Positions 17,549 to 24,559 of a stretch of DNA of 64,000 nt are shown here, in pieces (position 1 is the first letter of the stretch; every line of letters begins with the position of its first letter). The stretch spans positions 496,001 to 560,000 of the forward strand of contig NZ_JAELXV010000001.1 of NCBI RefSeq assembly GCF_016427535.1, given 5' to 3'. The notes beneath the pieces are model-generated. The model was not told the origin of the DNA. It saw only the letters and a program-made list of their open reading frames with translations, and searched no databases. The translations under genes were made by a program, and so were the position numbers. Origin of the DNA: Hymenobacter sp. BT559. Its GTDB lineage: Bacteria; Bacteroidota; Bacteroidia; Cytophagales; Hymenobacteraceae.

Positions 17549-17645
17549 GAGGTAAAAGAAGAAGACGGTGTATGCGGGGCTAAACTGAGTTTTGACTGTT
17601 AGGGTTATCCCCTCGGTATGGTCTAACGAATAAAATAAGCCCTGG

Positions 17646-17677
17646 TTTGGCAGCCCCGGCTTTTCGTGCTACTTTTG
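17646..17677 (+). promoter_or_regulatory. Bacteroidota promoter of tRNA-Arg
   Basis: TTTG (17646-17649), a 20-bp spacer and TACTTTTG (17670-17677) match the -33/-7 consensus in both sequence and spacing. The tRNA begins 13 bp downstream. This is the best promoter in the window. Confidence 0.8.
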
Positions 17678-17689
17678 CAGTCCTAACCC

Positions 17690-17761
17690 GGTCGCGTCGT
17701 ACAACGGATAGTATGAGAGTTTCCGAAGCTCTTGATTTAGGTTCGATTCCTAACGCGACCA
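17690..17761 (+). tRNA. tRNA-Arg (anticodon CCG)
   Basis: All arms fold: acceptor GGTCGCG/CGCGACC, D-stem GTAC/GTAT, anticodon stem AGAGT/GCTCT with loop TTCCGAA (anticodon CCG, reading CGG), and T-arm TTAGG/CCTAA with loop TTCGATT. The discriminator is A and CCA is not encoded. Its 3' end is partly duplicated at 21576-21596, so it is the likely attachment site of the island that follows. Confidence 0.95.
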
Positions 17762-17767
17762 CTAAAA
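17747..17767 (+). repeat. Putative attL at the tRNA-Arg 3' end
   Basis: This 21-bp stretch spanning the T-arm and acceptor end matches 21576-21596 at 18 of 21 positions in direct orientation. The segment between holds recombinase remnants, as expected for an integrative element. Confidence 0.55.
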
Positions 17768-17798
17768 AGGCCTCTACAATATCGTAGAGGCCTTTTTT
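17764..17798 (+). terminator. Terminator of tRNA-Arg
   Basis: A 14-bp stem (AAAAAGGCCTCTAC and complement) and a T-run start three bases after the tRNA. Confidence 0.88.
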
Positions 17799-17894
17799 AT
17801 TACTCCTGGGACAGTTCTTACCGAACCTGCCCCGCGGCCCGGTCTTTTTCGCGCTTCCTAAGGCGCTGCTCTACCTTAGCTGTGTCATCCTGGT

Positions 17895-18676
17895 TCAGTC
17901 GATGTATTGCCGGTTAGGTAGTTCCCGGATGGCGTCGCGGGTCTCGCGCAGCAATTGCGCCAGCTCACGACTTTCGGCCTGGGAGGTCGTCGGCGTTGAC
18001 GCGGTAGGGGAGCTATGCTCTGACTTCTCGACCTCGGCCGCCGCGTTGAGGTTTTTCTTCGTGAATTCCTCGAGCAGGCTCGTGCCCTTGCCGTACTCGG
18101 CCGAGGCCAGGGCCTGCTTCTGGCGCACGAAGTCGGTTTGGTTGACTAGTAGGCTCATCACCTTCGTGGCTTCATGCAAGCTAATCTTGAGCCCGTTCGG
18201 CGTGTTTATTATCTGCGTGTTGCTTGCTCCCTTTAGGGTATCTTCAGCTTAATCCAGACGTTATCCTATCTTACTTGTGGTGCCGTTACCGCCAGGTGCA
18301 TGCTGGTTACCGCGTCAATGAAGCGGTTGATGGATTGGTAAAAAGTCTCGGTAGACCAAGCCTTCAGCTGCATCTCGTCCTTATCCCGCAGCTTGGCGCG
18401 GGCTAGGTTCTGCGCCTGGGCTTTCTGCTACTTCCGGCGCTGCCGAGGCGTGCTGCCGACCGAAGGTGGTATCAGGTACGCCGGCAGGCTGGTGTAGTCG
18501 CGCGGCAGCCTGCCGGCTAGGGCCAGCGAGTCAAGGCGCCGCACGTCGCGTCGGTAAGGCAGAATGGGAGAGCTGTCGAGCATTGCTTCTAGCTGCGAGC
18601 CCAGGGCCACATTGGGGCGGCTGGTGGAGCATCCGGTCAAACTCAGTAGAAAAGCCAGTCCTAGGATGCCGAGCAT
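17895..18676 (-). pseudogene. Broken lipoprotein / coiled-coil gene, two in-frame TAGs and a frameshift
   Basis: From an ATG at 18676 the frame encodes a lipoprotein signal (LGILGLAFLLSLTGC), then runs to TAG at 18428-18430. Translation would continue in the same frame as coding-like sequence (QKAQAQNLARAKLRDKDEMQ) to a second TAG at 18266-18268, then WIKLKIP and a stop. A one-base shift there opens the rest (LKGASNTQIINTPNGLK... to 17895), a helical Glu/Lys/Ala-rich region. The simplest reading is one original gene of about 260 codons damaged by two nonsense changes and one indel. The alternative is two or three small genes: a lipoprotein of 82 aa (18428-18676) and a 95-aa helical protein (17895-18179). 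The function is unknown; the middle resembles phage or conjugation coiled-coil proteins only in composition. Confidence 0.5.
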
Positions 18677-18762
18677 CGTAGCTCTGTAAAAGCTCCTAAT
18701 TTTTGAGCGACAAAAAGTGAGACAAAAAAACGGTTCGCGCGGGGCCGTTTTCTTGGTGATTT

Positions 18763-19185
18763 TTGGCAATACTTATTTTGAGACAATTACCCCTAATTTG
18801 TGGGGTGAATTGTGTCATCCTGGGTGTTGTCGCTATCATCTTTCTGACTACGCTTTTTCAGGCGCTGCGCCTGCGGCTATATGGCGTTCGCACCACTGGC
18901 ACGGTTACGGGCTTACGAAGGGACGACTCGGGCGACGGGACGGTGTTCCACCCCCTAGTAAGATTTACCACGCGCAAAGGCGTTAGCATCGAAGTGGAAA
19001 GTGGCTTTGGTACATCAGTTGGCGAAGATTATTTCTACATCGGCCGACAAGTTGATATTCTATATTTACCCCGTAACCCTAAGGTCTTTGCCATTGTGGG
19101 CTACGAGTCAGAAACCATGCTGTACCTGATGCTGGGAGCAGCTTTTGTTATTGGGGTATTCTACTGGATTAACACTCTGCAATAA
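18763..19185 (+). CDS. DUF3592-like small membrane protein
   Basis: The 140-aa protein has an N-terminal membrane helix (about 12-35), a soluble beta domain and a C-terminal membrane helix (about 118-138). The soluble part has GVRTTGTVTGLRRDDSG, HPLVRFTTRKG and VGEDYFYIGRQVDILYLPRN, the order and motifs of DUF3592 proteins, whose job is unknown. No ATG fits; translation would start at TTG (18763) or a GTG near 18802. It sits divergently from the broken lipoprotein gene inside the tRNA-Arg island. Confidence 0.7.
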   Translation: MAILILRQLPLICGVNCVILGVVAIIFLTTLFQALRLRLYGVRTTGTVTGLRRDDSGDGTVFHPLVRFTTRKGVSIEVESGFGTSVGEDYFYIGRQVDILYLPRNPKVFAIVGYESETMLYLMLGAAFVIGVFYWINTLQ

Positions 19186-19189
19186 CCAC

Positions 19190-19540
19190 CTACGCTTCAG
19201 AAGCAATCACCTGCTCTAGGTTCAAACTCACGCGCTGCACTTCGCCCCACACGCGCCCGGCAGCGGGCACAGTGAGCAACATGTACATCAAGGCCGCCAC
19301 CTCATCGTAGCGGAGCGTCAAACGCCAGGGCCGACGGGGCGGCATCCCCACATGTAGTTGTTCTTTCGCGGCGCGGGCTGCGGCGCGTTGGTACACCCGG
19401 ACCAAGGGCCCCAGGGCCAAGACACTCGTTAGCGGCTGGGGCTAGGCCCGGGTGTAGATAAATTCCGCAATGGACGAGGCCAGTAGTGCAGCCTCGCCCC
19501 AGTACAGCTCGTTTTTTTGGTCTAGCTGCGGCAGTCGCAT
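19190..19540 (-). pseudogene. Small protein gene with one in-frame TAG
   Basis: An ATG at 19540 (MRLPQLDQKNELYWGEAALL) opens a frame that meets TAG at 19442-19444 (codon 33), then continues in frame for 83 more codons to a stop at 19190. It lies one base after the stop of the EWE-motif gene at 19542-19715, so the two form an operon. The C-terminal part (LTLRYDEVAALMYMLLTVPAAG) looks like a real folded protein. CAG to TAG is the simplest cause. Either it is a pseudogene or the TAG is read through; a restart at TTG 19420 is a third possibility. No family was recognised. Confidence 0.5.
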
Positions 19541-19541
19541 G

Positions 19542-19715
19542 TTAGGTAAAGAGTTGCTGGCTCAGTCCGCAGAGTAATTGCTGCGACTGATACGCAGTCC
19601 GCAGGCGCAGACGCAGCTGCTGCTTTTGCTGGCTAGGCTTCGTTTGCTGAAGCGTCAGTTCTAGGCGTTGGATTTCGGTTTCCCATTCCGTGAGCAAAGA
19701 CGTAATGTGTACCAT
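19542..19715 (-). CDS. EWE-motif small coiled-coil protein (copy 1)
   Basis: This 57-aa helical, Gln/Leu-rich protein starts at ATG 19715 (MVHITSLLTEWETEIQRLEL). It aligns without gaps at its start to the products at 19899-20096 and 55460-55672: Thr5, Leu7, Glu10-Trp11-Glu12 and Ile15 are shared, followed by a second helix with LxxxYxSQQLL. It is too small for an enzyme; the form suggests a two-helix hairpin that binds a partner. It precedes the amber-interrupted gene by one base. The family function is unknown. Confidence 0.65.
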   Translation of the reverse strand: MVHITSLLTEWETEIQRLELTLQQTKPSQQKQQLRLRLRTAYQSQQLLCGLSQQLFT

Positions 19716-19898
19716 AAGAGAAGAAGAAAAAAGGGTAAGCGGAAGAAAGCAGAATAATAGAGCAGATAATTGTATATAACACCGCAAGTTACACCTTTTT
19801 GGTGATTTCTGTCCTATTTTCTTATTTTCCACATTTGCCGCGCCCTACCCGCTACCCAGGCGCCTGCTGCGCAAGGTAGTAGGGCAGAGGTAGCAGCT

Positions 19899-20096
19899 TT
19901 ACCCAATGGTTTGCAGAGTCTGTAGTAATTCATAAGACTTCTGAGACGCAGCTAGTTGCTGCTCCAGTTGCTGCACGTACTCGGCCATGGCGTCAGTAGC
20001 TGACTGCGCAGATAGGGTGCTCAAGGAAGCAAGCGCGCTAGTGAGAAAGGCAATTTCGGCCTCCCACTCCTTAGCTAAATGCGTAAACTCTTTCAA
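19899..20096 (-). CDS. EWE-motif small coiled-coil protein (copy 2)
   Basis: The 65-aa protein has a first helix (LAKEWEAEIAFLTSAL) and a second (EYVQQLEQQLAASQKSYELL) joined by a Ser/Ala-rich turn. The start is chosen by comparison: TTG at 20096 puts Glu-Trp-Glu at residues 10-12, exactly as in the two related proteins, while the longer frame to 20153 adds an unrelated basic stretch. It lies upstream of copy 1 on the same strand with a gap of about 180 bp. Function unknown. Confidence 0.6.
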   Translation of the reverse strand: MKEFTHLAKEWEAEIAFLTSALASLSTLSAQSATDAMAEYVQQLEQQLAASQKSYELLQTLQTIG

Positions 20097-20379
20097 AATT
20101 ACCTTGATTAAATTATATTTTATCCGCGCATTCTGCACAAGATTATTTGGCAACTCTGGAGATAATATGTTTACTACCGACCCATTTTGAAATCCTGTAC
20201 TGCTGGCCCTGGGTGCGCTCGCAGAAGCGGTAGTAGCCGATTTGGTGCCCTAGGCGGTTGCGCAGCATTCGCAAGCATATCTCTCGGCATTGTCGCTCCA
20301 GGCGTAGAGGCTACAAGCAAGCACGAAGCGTGGCTTTGCGCCTCAAAAGGTGGTGCAGCGCCTTTCCGGTATCACCCGC

Positions 20380-20572
20380 TTACATTTGACCACCAAAATT
20401 GGGCGCAAGACCTTCGTCACGCTTAAGCTCTACCAGGGCGTGCCCGCCCGATTCATCATGCAGGTCACCGGCCACCAGACCAAGGAAGCTTCAATTACTA
20501 CGTAGGCGTGGATGAGCTGAAGTTGGTCCAAGAGTTCATGCGCAAAGCCACCCGGCGCCGGGCCGCGTAGGC
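20380..20572 (+). pseudogene. Tyrosine recombinase C-terminal remnant (copy 1)
   Basis: One frame gives IGRKTFVTLKLYQGVPARF and IMQVTGHQTKE, the box with the catalytic Arg and the downstream GH motif of phage-type integrases; the upstream His is not conserved. A +1 shift then continues as SFNYYVGVDELKLVQEFMRK to a TAG near 20570; the Tyr in FNYY would be the nucleophile. The N-terminal two-thirds is missing or unrecognisable (20190-20380 is decayed sequence). A related 3' end recurs at 21340. Confidence 0.65.
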
Positions 20573-20637
20573 GTAATGCAACCCTTACTTTTTGAGCAAG
20601 CTCCTTCACGTATCGCTCCTTTTCTTACTACATCTTT

Positions 20638-21324
20638 ATGTTGAAAGCTCTTTCTCTCCTCGCCGGCAGTCTGCTGCTCAGTGGCTCCGTTTATGCCCAG
20701 GCTGGCCTGCGCGTGGGAGGCACGTGGATGGATATCGCCAAGAGCCTGTTCGAGGTAAGAAAAGGCGCGGCGAGCATGGATACTAATAGCCAGTTCGGTT
20801 ACCACTTAGGGATTTACTACCAGGTGCCCCTTACCAAACGCCTCTCCATCGTGCCTGAACTACAATTCAGCCGCGAGCGCCAGCACGCAACCGTGGAAAA
20901 TAATAACGACCCTTCTTATGGGTCTATTAGTGAATATGAGCTGCGTTTGTCCTATCTCTATCTACCCGTATTGGCCCGCGCAACGTTTGGGCCGGTCTAC
21001 CTCGAAGCCGGGCCCCAATTTAGTTGGCTGGTAGGCGGCCACGGCGAAGGCACCATCCAAACCTATTCTGTAGACAGAACATTTACTTCTACCATCGACC
21101 AAGCAGCCACGGAGCGTTACAACCGCCTCGACGCGGGCCTCTGCCTAGGGGTCGGAGCCACACTACCCGCTGGTTTTGGCCTGAGCCTACGTGCCTACCA
21201 AGGTCTGCGCCAAGTGAACCGGGAGTACATGTACAACATCACGTTTATTCCTTCTAGCACAAGCGACGAGTATCATCAGTTCTTCCAAGCTTCGCTCACT
21301 TACCAGCTGCCCAGCCAGTTGTAG
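20638..21324 (+). CDS. Outer-membrane beta-barrel protein
   Basis: The 228-aa exported protein has a signal peptide at residues 1-20 (ending VYAQ) and then alternating strands of an eight-stranded barrel of the PorT / OmpA-barrel type, with GYHLGIYYQVPL, LSIVPELQFSRER, YLYLPVLARATFG and the closing strand FFQASLTYQL. Aromatic residues at strand ends fit. It is the only full-length gene of clear type in the distal half of the island, and recombinase 3' remnants lie on both sides of it. Its ligand is unknown. Confidence 0.8.
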   Translation: MLKALSLLAGSLLLSGSVYAQAGLRVGGTWMDIAKSLFEVRKGAASMDTNSQFGYHLGIYYQVPLTKRLSIVPELQFSRERQHATVENNNDPSYGSISEYELRLSYLYLPVLARATFGPVYLEAGPQFSWLVGGHGEGTIQTYSVDRTFTSTIDQAATERYNRLDAGLCLGVGATLPAGFGLSLRAYQGLRQVNREYMYNITFIPSSTSDEYHQFFQASLTYQLPSQL

Positions 21325-21339
21325 AAGTGTGGGATGATG

Positions 21340-21446
21340 CAGGGCATTGGCAGACCTAGGAGGCCTTTAACCACTACGTGAGTGTGGATGAGCTAAGACT
21401 AGTCGAAGAACTCATGCGCAAAGACACACGGCGCTGGGTCGCCTAG
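21340..21446 (+). pseudogene. Tyrosine recombinase C-terminal remnant (copy 2)
   Basis: The frame encodes GHWQT, an in-frame TAG (within CCTAGG), then EAFNHYVSVDELRLVEELMR and a TAG stop at 21446. It is homologous to the end of copy 1 (SFNYYVGVDELKLVQEFMRK) but clearly diverged, so it is not a recent duplicate. Confidence 0.6.
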
Positions 21447-21575
21447 TGCGGCACTTTGTGTAGCAGTTTTTTCTCTTTTCTCCCAGGCCTTGCAAACCTG
21501 CACCACCGAAAACATTGTTTCACTAAAAACCACCAGGACCAGTCGGAATAGGGTAGGAGGAGCAGGAAAAATAAA

Positions 21576-21596
21576 TTTCTAACGCGACTGCTAAAA
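21576..21596 (+). repeat. Putative attR, copy of the tRNA-Arg 3' end
   Basis: 18 of 21 bases match 17747-17767, including TAACGCGAC and CTAAAA. A weak hairpin with a T-run (about 21599-21630) follows, as a displaced tRNA terminator would. Confidence 0.55.
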
Positions 21597-21774
21597 CTCC
21601 CGTTTCCGCGCTGGCAACGGGGTTTTTGCTTTTTAAACCGTCTCGTAAACTCAGCAGTGGCGGGCACTTGCCTAGGTTGGGCCGGCCGGCTATCATGCTG
21701 AGCAGCGCCTCAGGTGCCGAAAACCCCAGGCCCGCGCGCTAGCCCGAGACTAAATCAGCAGCAATAAGTAGCTC

Positions 21775-22368
21775 ATGCGAACTCCTCTACGGCGGCATAC
21801 GCGTCGCATAAAGGTCATTGTCTACCAAGAAACATTATTTGATTATAAAGAGCATTGCTGGACGTTCCTAGGTGCCTTTCTGGGCATTGGCCTAGTGGGC
21901 TTGCTAAGCCAATACCGGTTGGCCCCCGTAGATGCACCCCTGCTCATTGGCTCGTTTGGCGCCTCGTCTGTCCTCATTTATGGTGTGATAAACAGCCCCT
22001 TGGCACAGCCGCGCAACTTGGTGGGCGGGCACGTGCTGAGCGCCTTTATTGGGGTGACAGTGCACCAGCTGGTGCCGCAGCCGCTGTGGCTGGCGGCGGC
22101 GCTGGCCGTGTCGCTGGCCATCGTGGGCATGCAAATCACCAAAACGCTGCACCCACCGGGCGGGGCTACGGCGCTGATTGCCATTATTGGGTCGCCCCAG
22201 CTTAAGGCACTGGGCTACTGGTACGTAATAGCTCCTGTGCTGGCAGGTGCAGTGCTACTGCTGCTGGTGGCGGTGGTCGTCAACAAGCTGGCACCGACCC
22301 GCCACTACCCCGCCAATAAAAACTGGTACCGCGTGTGGCGGCGCACCTATCCGCCGGCTGGCCTGTAG
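21775..22368 (+). CDS. HPP family membrane protein
   Basis: This 197-aa membrane protein has four to five hydrophobic helices and the family signature KTLHPPGGATALIAI at about 122-136. HPP proteins are inner-membrane proteins; a plant member has been linked to nitrite transport, but the bacterial function is open. The N-terminal 15 residues are basic (RRHTRRIKV). It is the first intact gene outside the tRNA-Arg island. Confidence 0.85.
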   Translation: MRTPLRRHTRRIKVIVYQETLFDYKEHCWTFLGAFLGIGLVGLLSQYRLAPVDAPLLIGSFGASSVLIYGVINSPLAQPRNLVGGHVLSAFIGVTVHQLVPQPLWLAAALAVSLAIVGMQITKTLHPPGGATALIAIIGSPQLKALGYWYVIAPVLAGAVLLLLVAVVVNKLAPTRHYPANKNWYRVWRRTYPPAGL

Positions 22369-22615
22369 CACCTAGGCAGCAGCCTGCGCGAAAGCCACCG
22401 GGGCGGGCTAATATACGCCGCAGCCCTAGGGGCCATGCTCGAAGCGGGGCAGTGTAGAGGGCTGTGCGTTAGTTAGCAAGAGTTTAAGAGAGAAACTCTT
22501 TTGCTAGGGCGGGTAGGGGTAAGGTAAAAATTGTGCCGCACCATGTAGCCGTTTCTAAGCTGCCACCGTATAGGCGGGCATAGACTACTTTCTCACCTTT
22601 CTAGCTATTTCGGCC

Positions 22616-22933
22616 ATGAACACCAAATTCCTCTTCGCTGCTGCTCTCTTTGCTGCTACTACCACTTCCGTTTTTGCCCAAACCGGCTTGGAAGACGATA
22701 AAACCAAAACGACCGTCGATGGCATGAAAACCAAGACCAAGACGGCCAAAGATGGTAAGATGAAAGTAAAAGGCAAGGATGAGGAAGGCAACGAAATGAA
22801 AGCCACCACCAAGCCCTACAAAGGCAAAATGGCCAAGCGCATGAACGGCGAAATGTCGGGCGACATGAAAGGCCACAAGGGCATGAAGCACCACAAAGGC
22901 ATGAAAGGCGACTCGACTAAAATGGGCATGTAA
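22616..22933 (+). CDS. Small exported Lys/Met/His-rich protein
   Basis: The 105-aa protein has a signal peptide ending VFAQ (residue 22) and a mature chain made almost only of Lys, Met, Gly, Asp, Thr and His. The C-terminal third repeats GHKGMKHHKGMKG, a pattern that could bind metal or anions but is not a known motif. It is predicted disordered and periplasmic. It is a single gene with a terminator at 22963. Confidence 0.65.
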   Translation: MNTKFLFAAALFAATTTSVFAQTGLEDDKTKTTVDGMKTKTKTAKDGKMKVKGKDEEGNEMKATTKPYKGKMAKRMNGEMSGDMKGHKGMKHHKGMKGDSTKMGM

Positions 22934-22962
22934 GGTATTGCACCTTTCTTTGCATAAGCTAC

Positions 22963-22992
22963 GAAGCCAGCCCGTCAGGGCTGGCTTTTTTG
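22963..22992 (+). terminator. Terminator after the Lys/Met-rich gene
   Basis: A hairpin AAGCCAGCCC-GTC-AGGGCTGGCTT with a T-run, 30 bp past the stop. Confidence 0.85.
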
Positions 22993-23151
22993 TGTTTACT
23001 GCTGGTCGGGCTAGTCAAGATTGAGCTGCCCTAGCGAGTGCAGCAACGCAATCGCCCCCAAACGGCATCTGGCGAGCGCCTTAAGTAAATACGCTTGCTT
23101 CGCTACGCTCGTAAGGATAAATCCGGCCCTGCCGACTTCCTAGCCAGCGTC

Positions 23152-23159
23152 TACTTTTG
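23152..23159 (+). promoter_or_regulatory. -7 element TACTTTTG, near-leaderless nrtR
   Basis: It matches TANNTTTG and ends 7 bp before the ATG at 23167, so the transcript should start within a few bases of the start codon. Confidence 0.55.
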
Positions 23160-23166
23160 CCGGGCC

Positions 23167-23826
23167 ATGATGAGAGTCGCCGTCGATATTGTTTTATTTG
23201 GCTACGCCGAGCAGCAGCTACATTTGTTGCTCATTCGGCGCAAGTATGCGCCCATTGCCTGGGCGCTGCCGGGCGGCTTTGTGCTCGAAGAGGAGGACCT
23301 AGATACCGCCGTAGCCCGCGAGCTGCAAGAGGAAGCTGGCGTGGCCGATGTGTATCTCGAGCAGCTCTACACCTTTGGGGCGGTGGCACGCGACCCTAGG
23401 CGGCGCGTTATTAGCGTGGCCTACTACGGGCTGGTGAAGCCCGAAAAGTTTACGCTCTCGGCCACCACCGACAGCGCCGAAGCCAAGTGGTTTCGGCTAG
23501 AAAACCTGCCTGAGCTGGCCTTCGACCACGCTGACATTATTCGGGTGGCGCACCAGCGGCTGCGCGCCAAGGTGACCTACCAGCCCGTGGGCTTCGAGCT
23601 GCTGCCCGATAAGTTTCTGTTCTCTGACTTGCAGCGCCTCTACGAAACGCTGCTGGGCCGCGAGCTCGACCGCCGCAACTTCCGCAAGAAGATACTTTCC
23701 TTCGGCATTGTGGAAGAAACCGGCGAGAAACAGCAAAATGTAGCGCACCGCGCGGGCAGCCTGTTTCGCTTCAACAAGGAGCAGTACGAGCAGATGGTGA
23801 AGTCGGGATTTTATTTTGAGCTGTAA
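23167..23826 (+). CDS. nrtR: NrtR-type Nudix regulator of NAD metabolism
   Basis: The 219-aa protein joins an N-terminal Nudix domain to a C-terminal winged helix, the NrtR layout; NrtR proteins sense ADP-ribose or related NAD products and repress NAD genes. The Nudix box (about 37-59) is complete: Gly-x5-Glu-x7-Arg-Glu-x2-Glu-Glu-x-Gly, so hydrolase activity may remain. The C-terminal part includes LLGRELDRRNFRKKIL, the helix-turn-helix region, and FNKEQYEQM. The ATG at 23167 fits both the domain start and the promoter. The two genes downstream are NAD salvage enzymes, which supports the role. Confidence 0.87.
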   Translation: MMRVAVDIVLFGYAEQQLHLLLIRRKYAPIAWALPGGFVLEEEDLDTAVARELQEEAGVADVYLEQLYTFGAVARDPRRRVISVAYYGLVKPEKFTLSATTDSAEAKWFRLENLPELAFDHADIIRVAHQRLRAKVTYQPVGFELLPDKFLFSDLQRLYETLLGRELDRRNFRKKILSFGIVEETGEKQQNVAHRAGSLFRFNKEQYEQMVKSGFYFEL

Positions 23827-23870
23827 AACAGGAGTTTAAAAAATAAATGTTGTGCATTCAAAATTTATAA

Positions 23871-23882
23871 ACACCTTTGTGT
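23871..23882. promoter_or_regulatory. Possible NrtR operator ACAC-CTTT-GTGT
   Basis: A perfect 4+4 inverted repeat with a CTTT spacer in the AT-rich gap between nrtR and the NMN adenylyltransferase gene. It lies where that gene's promoter should be. The assignment to NrtR is inference from position. Confidence 0.35.
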
Positions 23883-23936
23883 AAAAAATACGTTAAGTTA
23901 TTTAAGCAGTTCACTAACACGGCTGCACCCTTGCTT

Positions 23937-24491
23937 ATGGCAACGCGCATAGGAGTAGTAATTGGCCGGTTTCAGGTGCCGCGCCTGGCCTTGCACCCCG
24001 GCTACCGGGCCCTGCTGGCCCACGTGGCCCGCGAAAACGACGCGGTGCTGGTGGTGCTAGGGGAGGCCCCACAGCCCGACCAGCGCAACCCGCTCTCGTT
24101 TGGGCACCGGCAGGCCATGTTCGCCGAGGAGTACCCCGCCTTCCGGGTGCTGCCGCTACCCGACGAGCCCAGCGACGCCAGCTGGGTGCGCCACCTCGAC
24201 GCGCTGGTGGCTAGTGCCCTAGGTGCGGCCCCGACCACGGTGCGGCTCTACGGGGGGCGGGGCAGCTTTCTCGACACCTACCAGCGCCACGCCGGGCAGT
24301 TTGCCACCACGTTTCTGCCCGACCTCACCAGCCCGCACCACTGCGCCACCGACATTCGGCGCCGCATTGGGCAGGAGCAGCGCAGCTCGGCCGATATCCG
24401 CACCGGGCTCATTCAGGCCTGGGAGCAGCGTGGCGCCAGCGCCCTAGGTAGCCTGCAGGCCTGCGGCTGCGGCGTGGCGGCAGCCACCTAG
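23937..24491 (+). CDS. Nicotinamide-nucleotide adenylyltransferase-like protein
   Basis: This nucleotidyltransferase fold protein of 184 aa should convert NMN plus ATP to NAD. The opening RIGVVIGRFQVPRLALHPGY is the phosphate-binding strand-loop-helix, but the usual HxGH reads HPGY: the last His is Tyr. LSFGHRQAMF and ATDIRRRIGQ (the ISSTxIR equivalent) follow. I start at ATG 23937; the frame extends upstream but with AT-rich non-conserved codons. It is followed by the NAMPT gene, giving the two steps nicotinamide to NMN to NAD. Confidence 0.8.
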   Translation: MATRIGVVIGRFQVPRLALHPGYRALLAHVARENDAVLVVLGEAPQPDQRNPLSFGHRQAMFAEEYPAFRVLPLPDEPSDASWVRHLDALVASALGAAPTTVRLYGGRGSFLDTYQRHAGQFATTFLPDLTSPHHCATDIRRRIGQEQRSSADIRTGLIQAWEQRGASALGSLQACGCGVAAAT

Positions 24492-24559
24492 GACGCCAGC
24501 CGCTGCCTCAGCTCGACCGTACTTTTTTTGGTAACATTGAATCGCAATTGTCTTTCGCC

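Larger units (their letters stand above)
17762..21596. mobile_element. Decayed integrative island in tRNA-Arg
   Basis: The boundaries are the tRNA-Arg 3' end and an imperfect copy of it at 21576-21596. The content is a broken lipoprotein-like gene, a DUF3592-like membrane protein, two EWE-motif small proteins, a gene with an in-frame amber codon, two tyrosine-recombinase C-terminal remnants and an intact outer-membrane barrel gene. No complete recombinase remains, so the element is fixed. Size is about 3.8 kb. That it was once a larger element is inference. Confidence 0.55.

Noticed and set aside
23041..23166. Upstream in-frame start (23095) for nrtR
   Set aside because: The extra 24 residues are not conserved and the promoter -7 element lies inside them.
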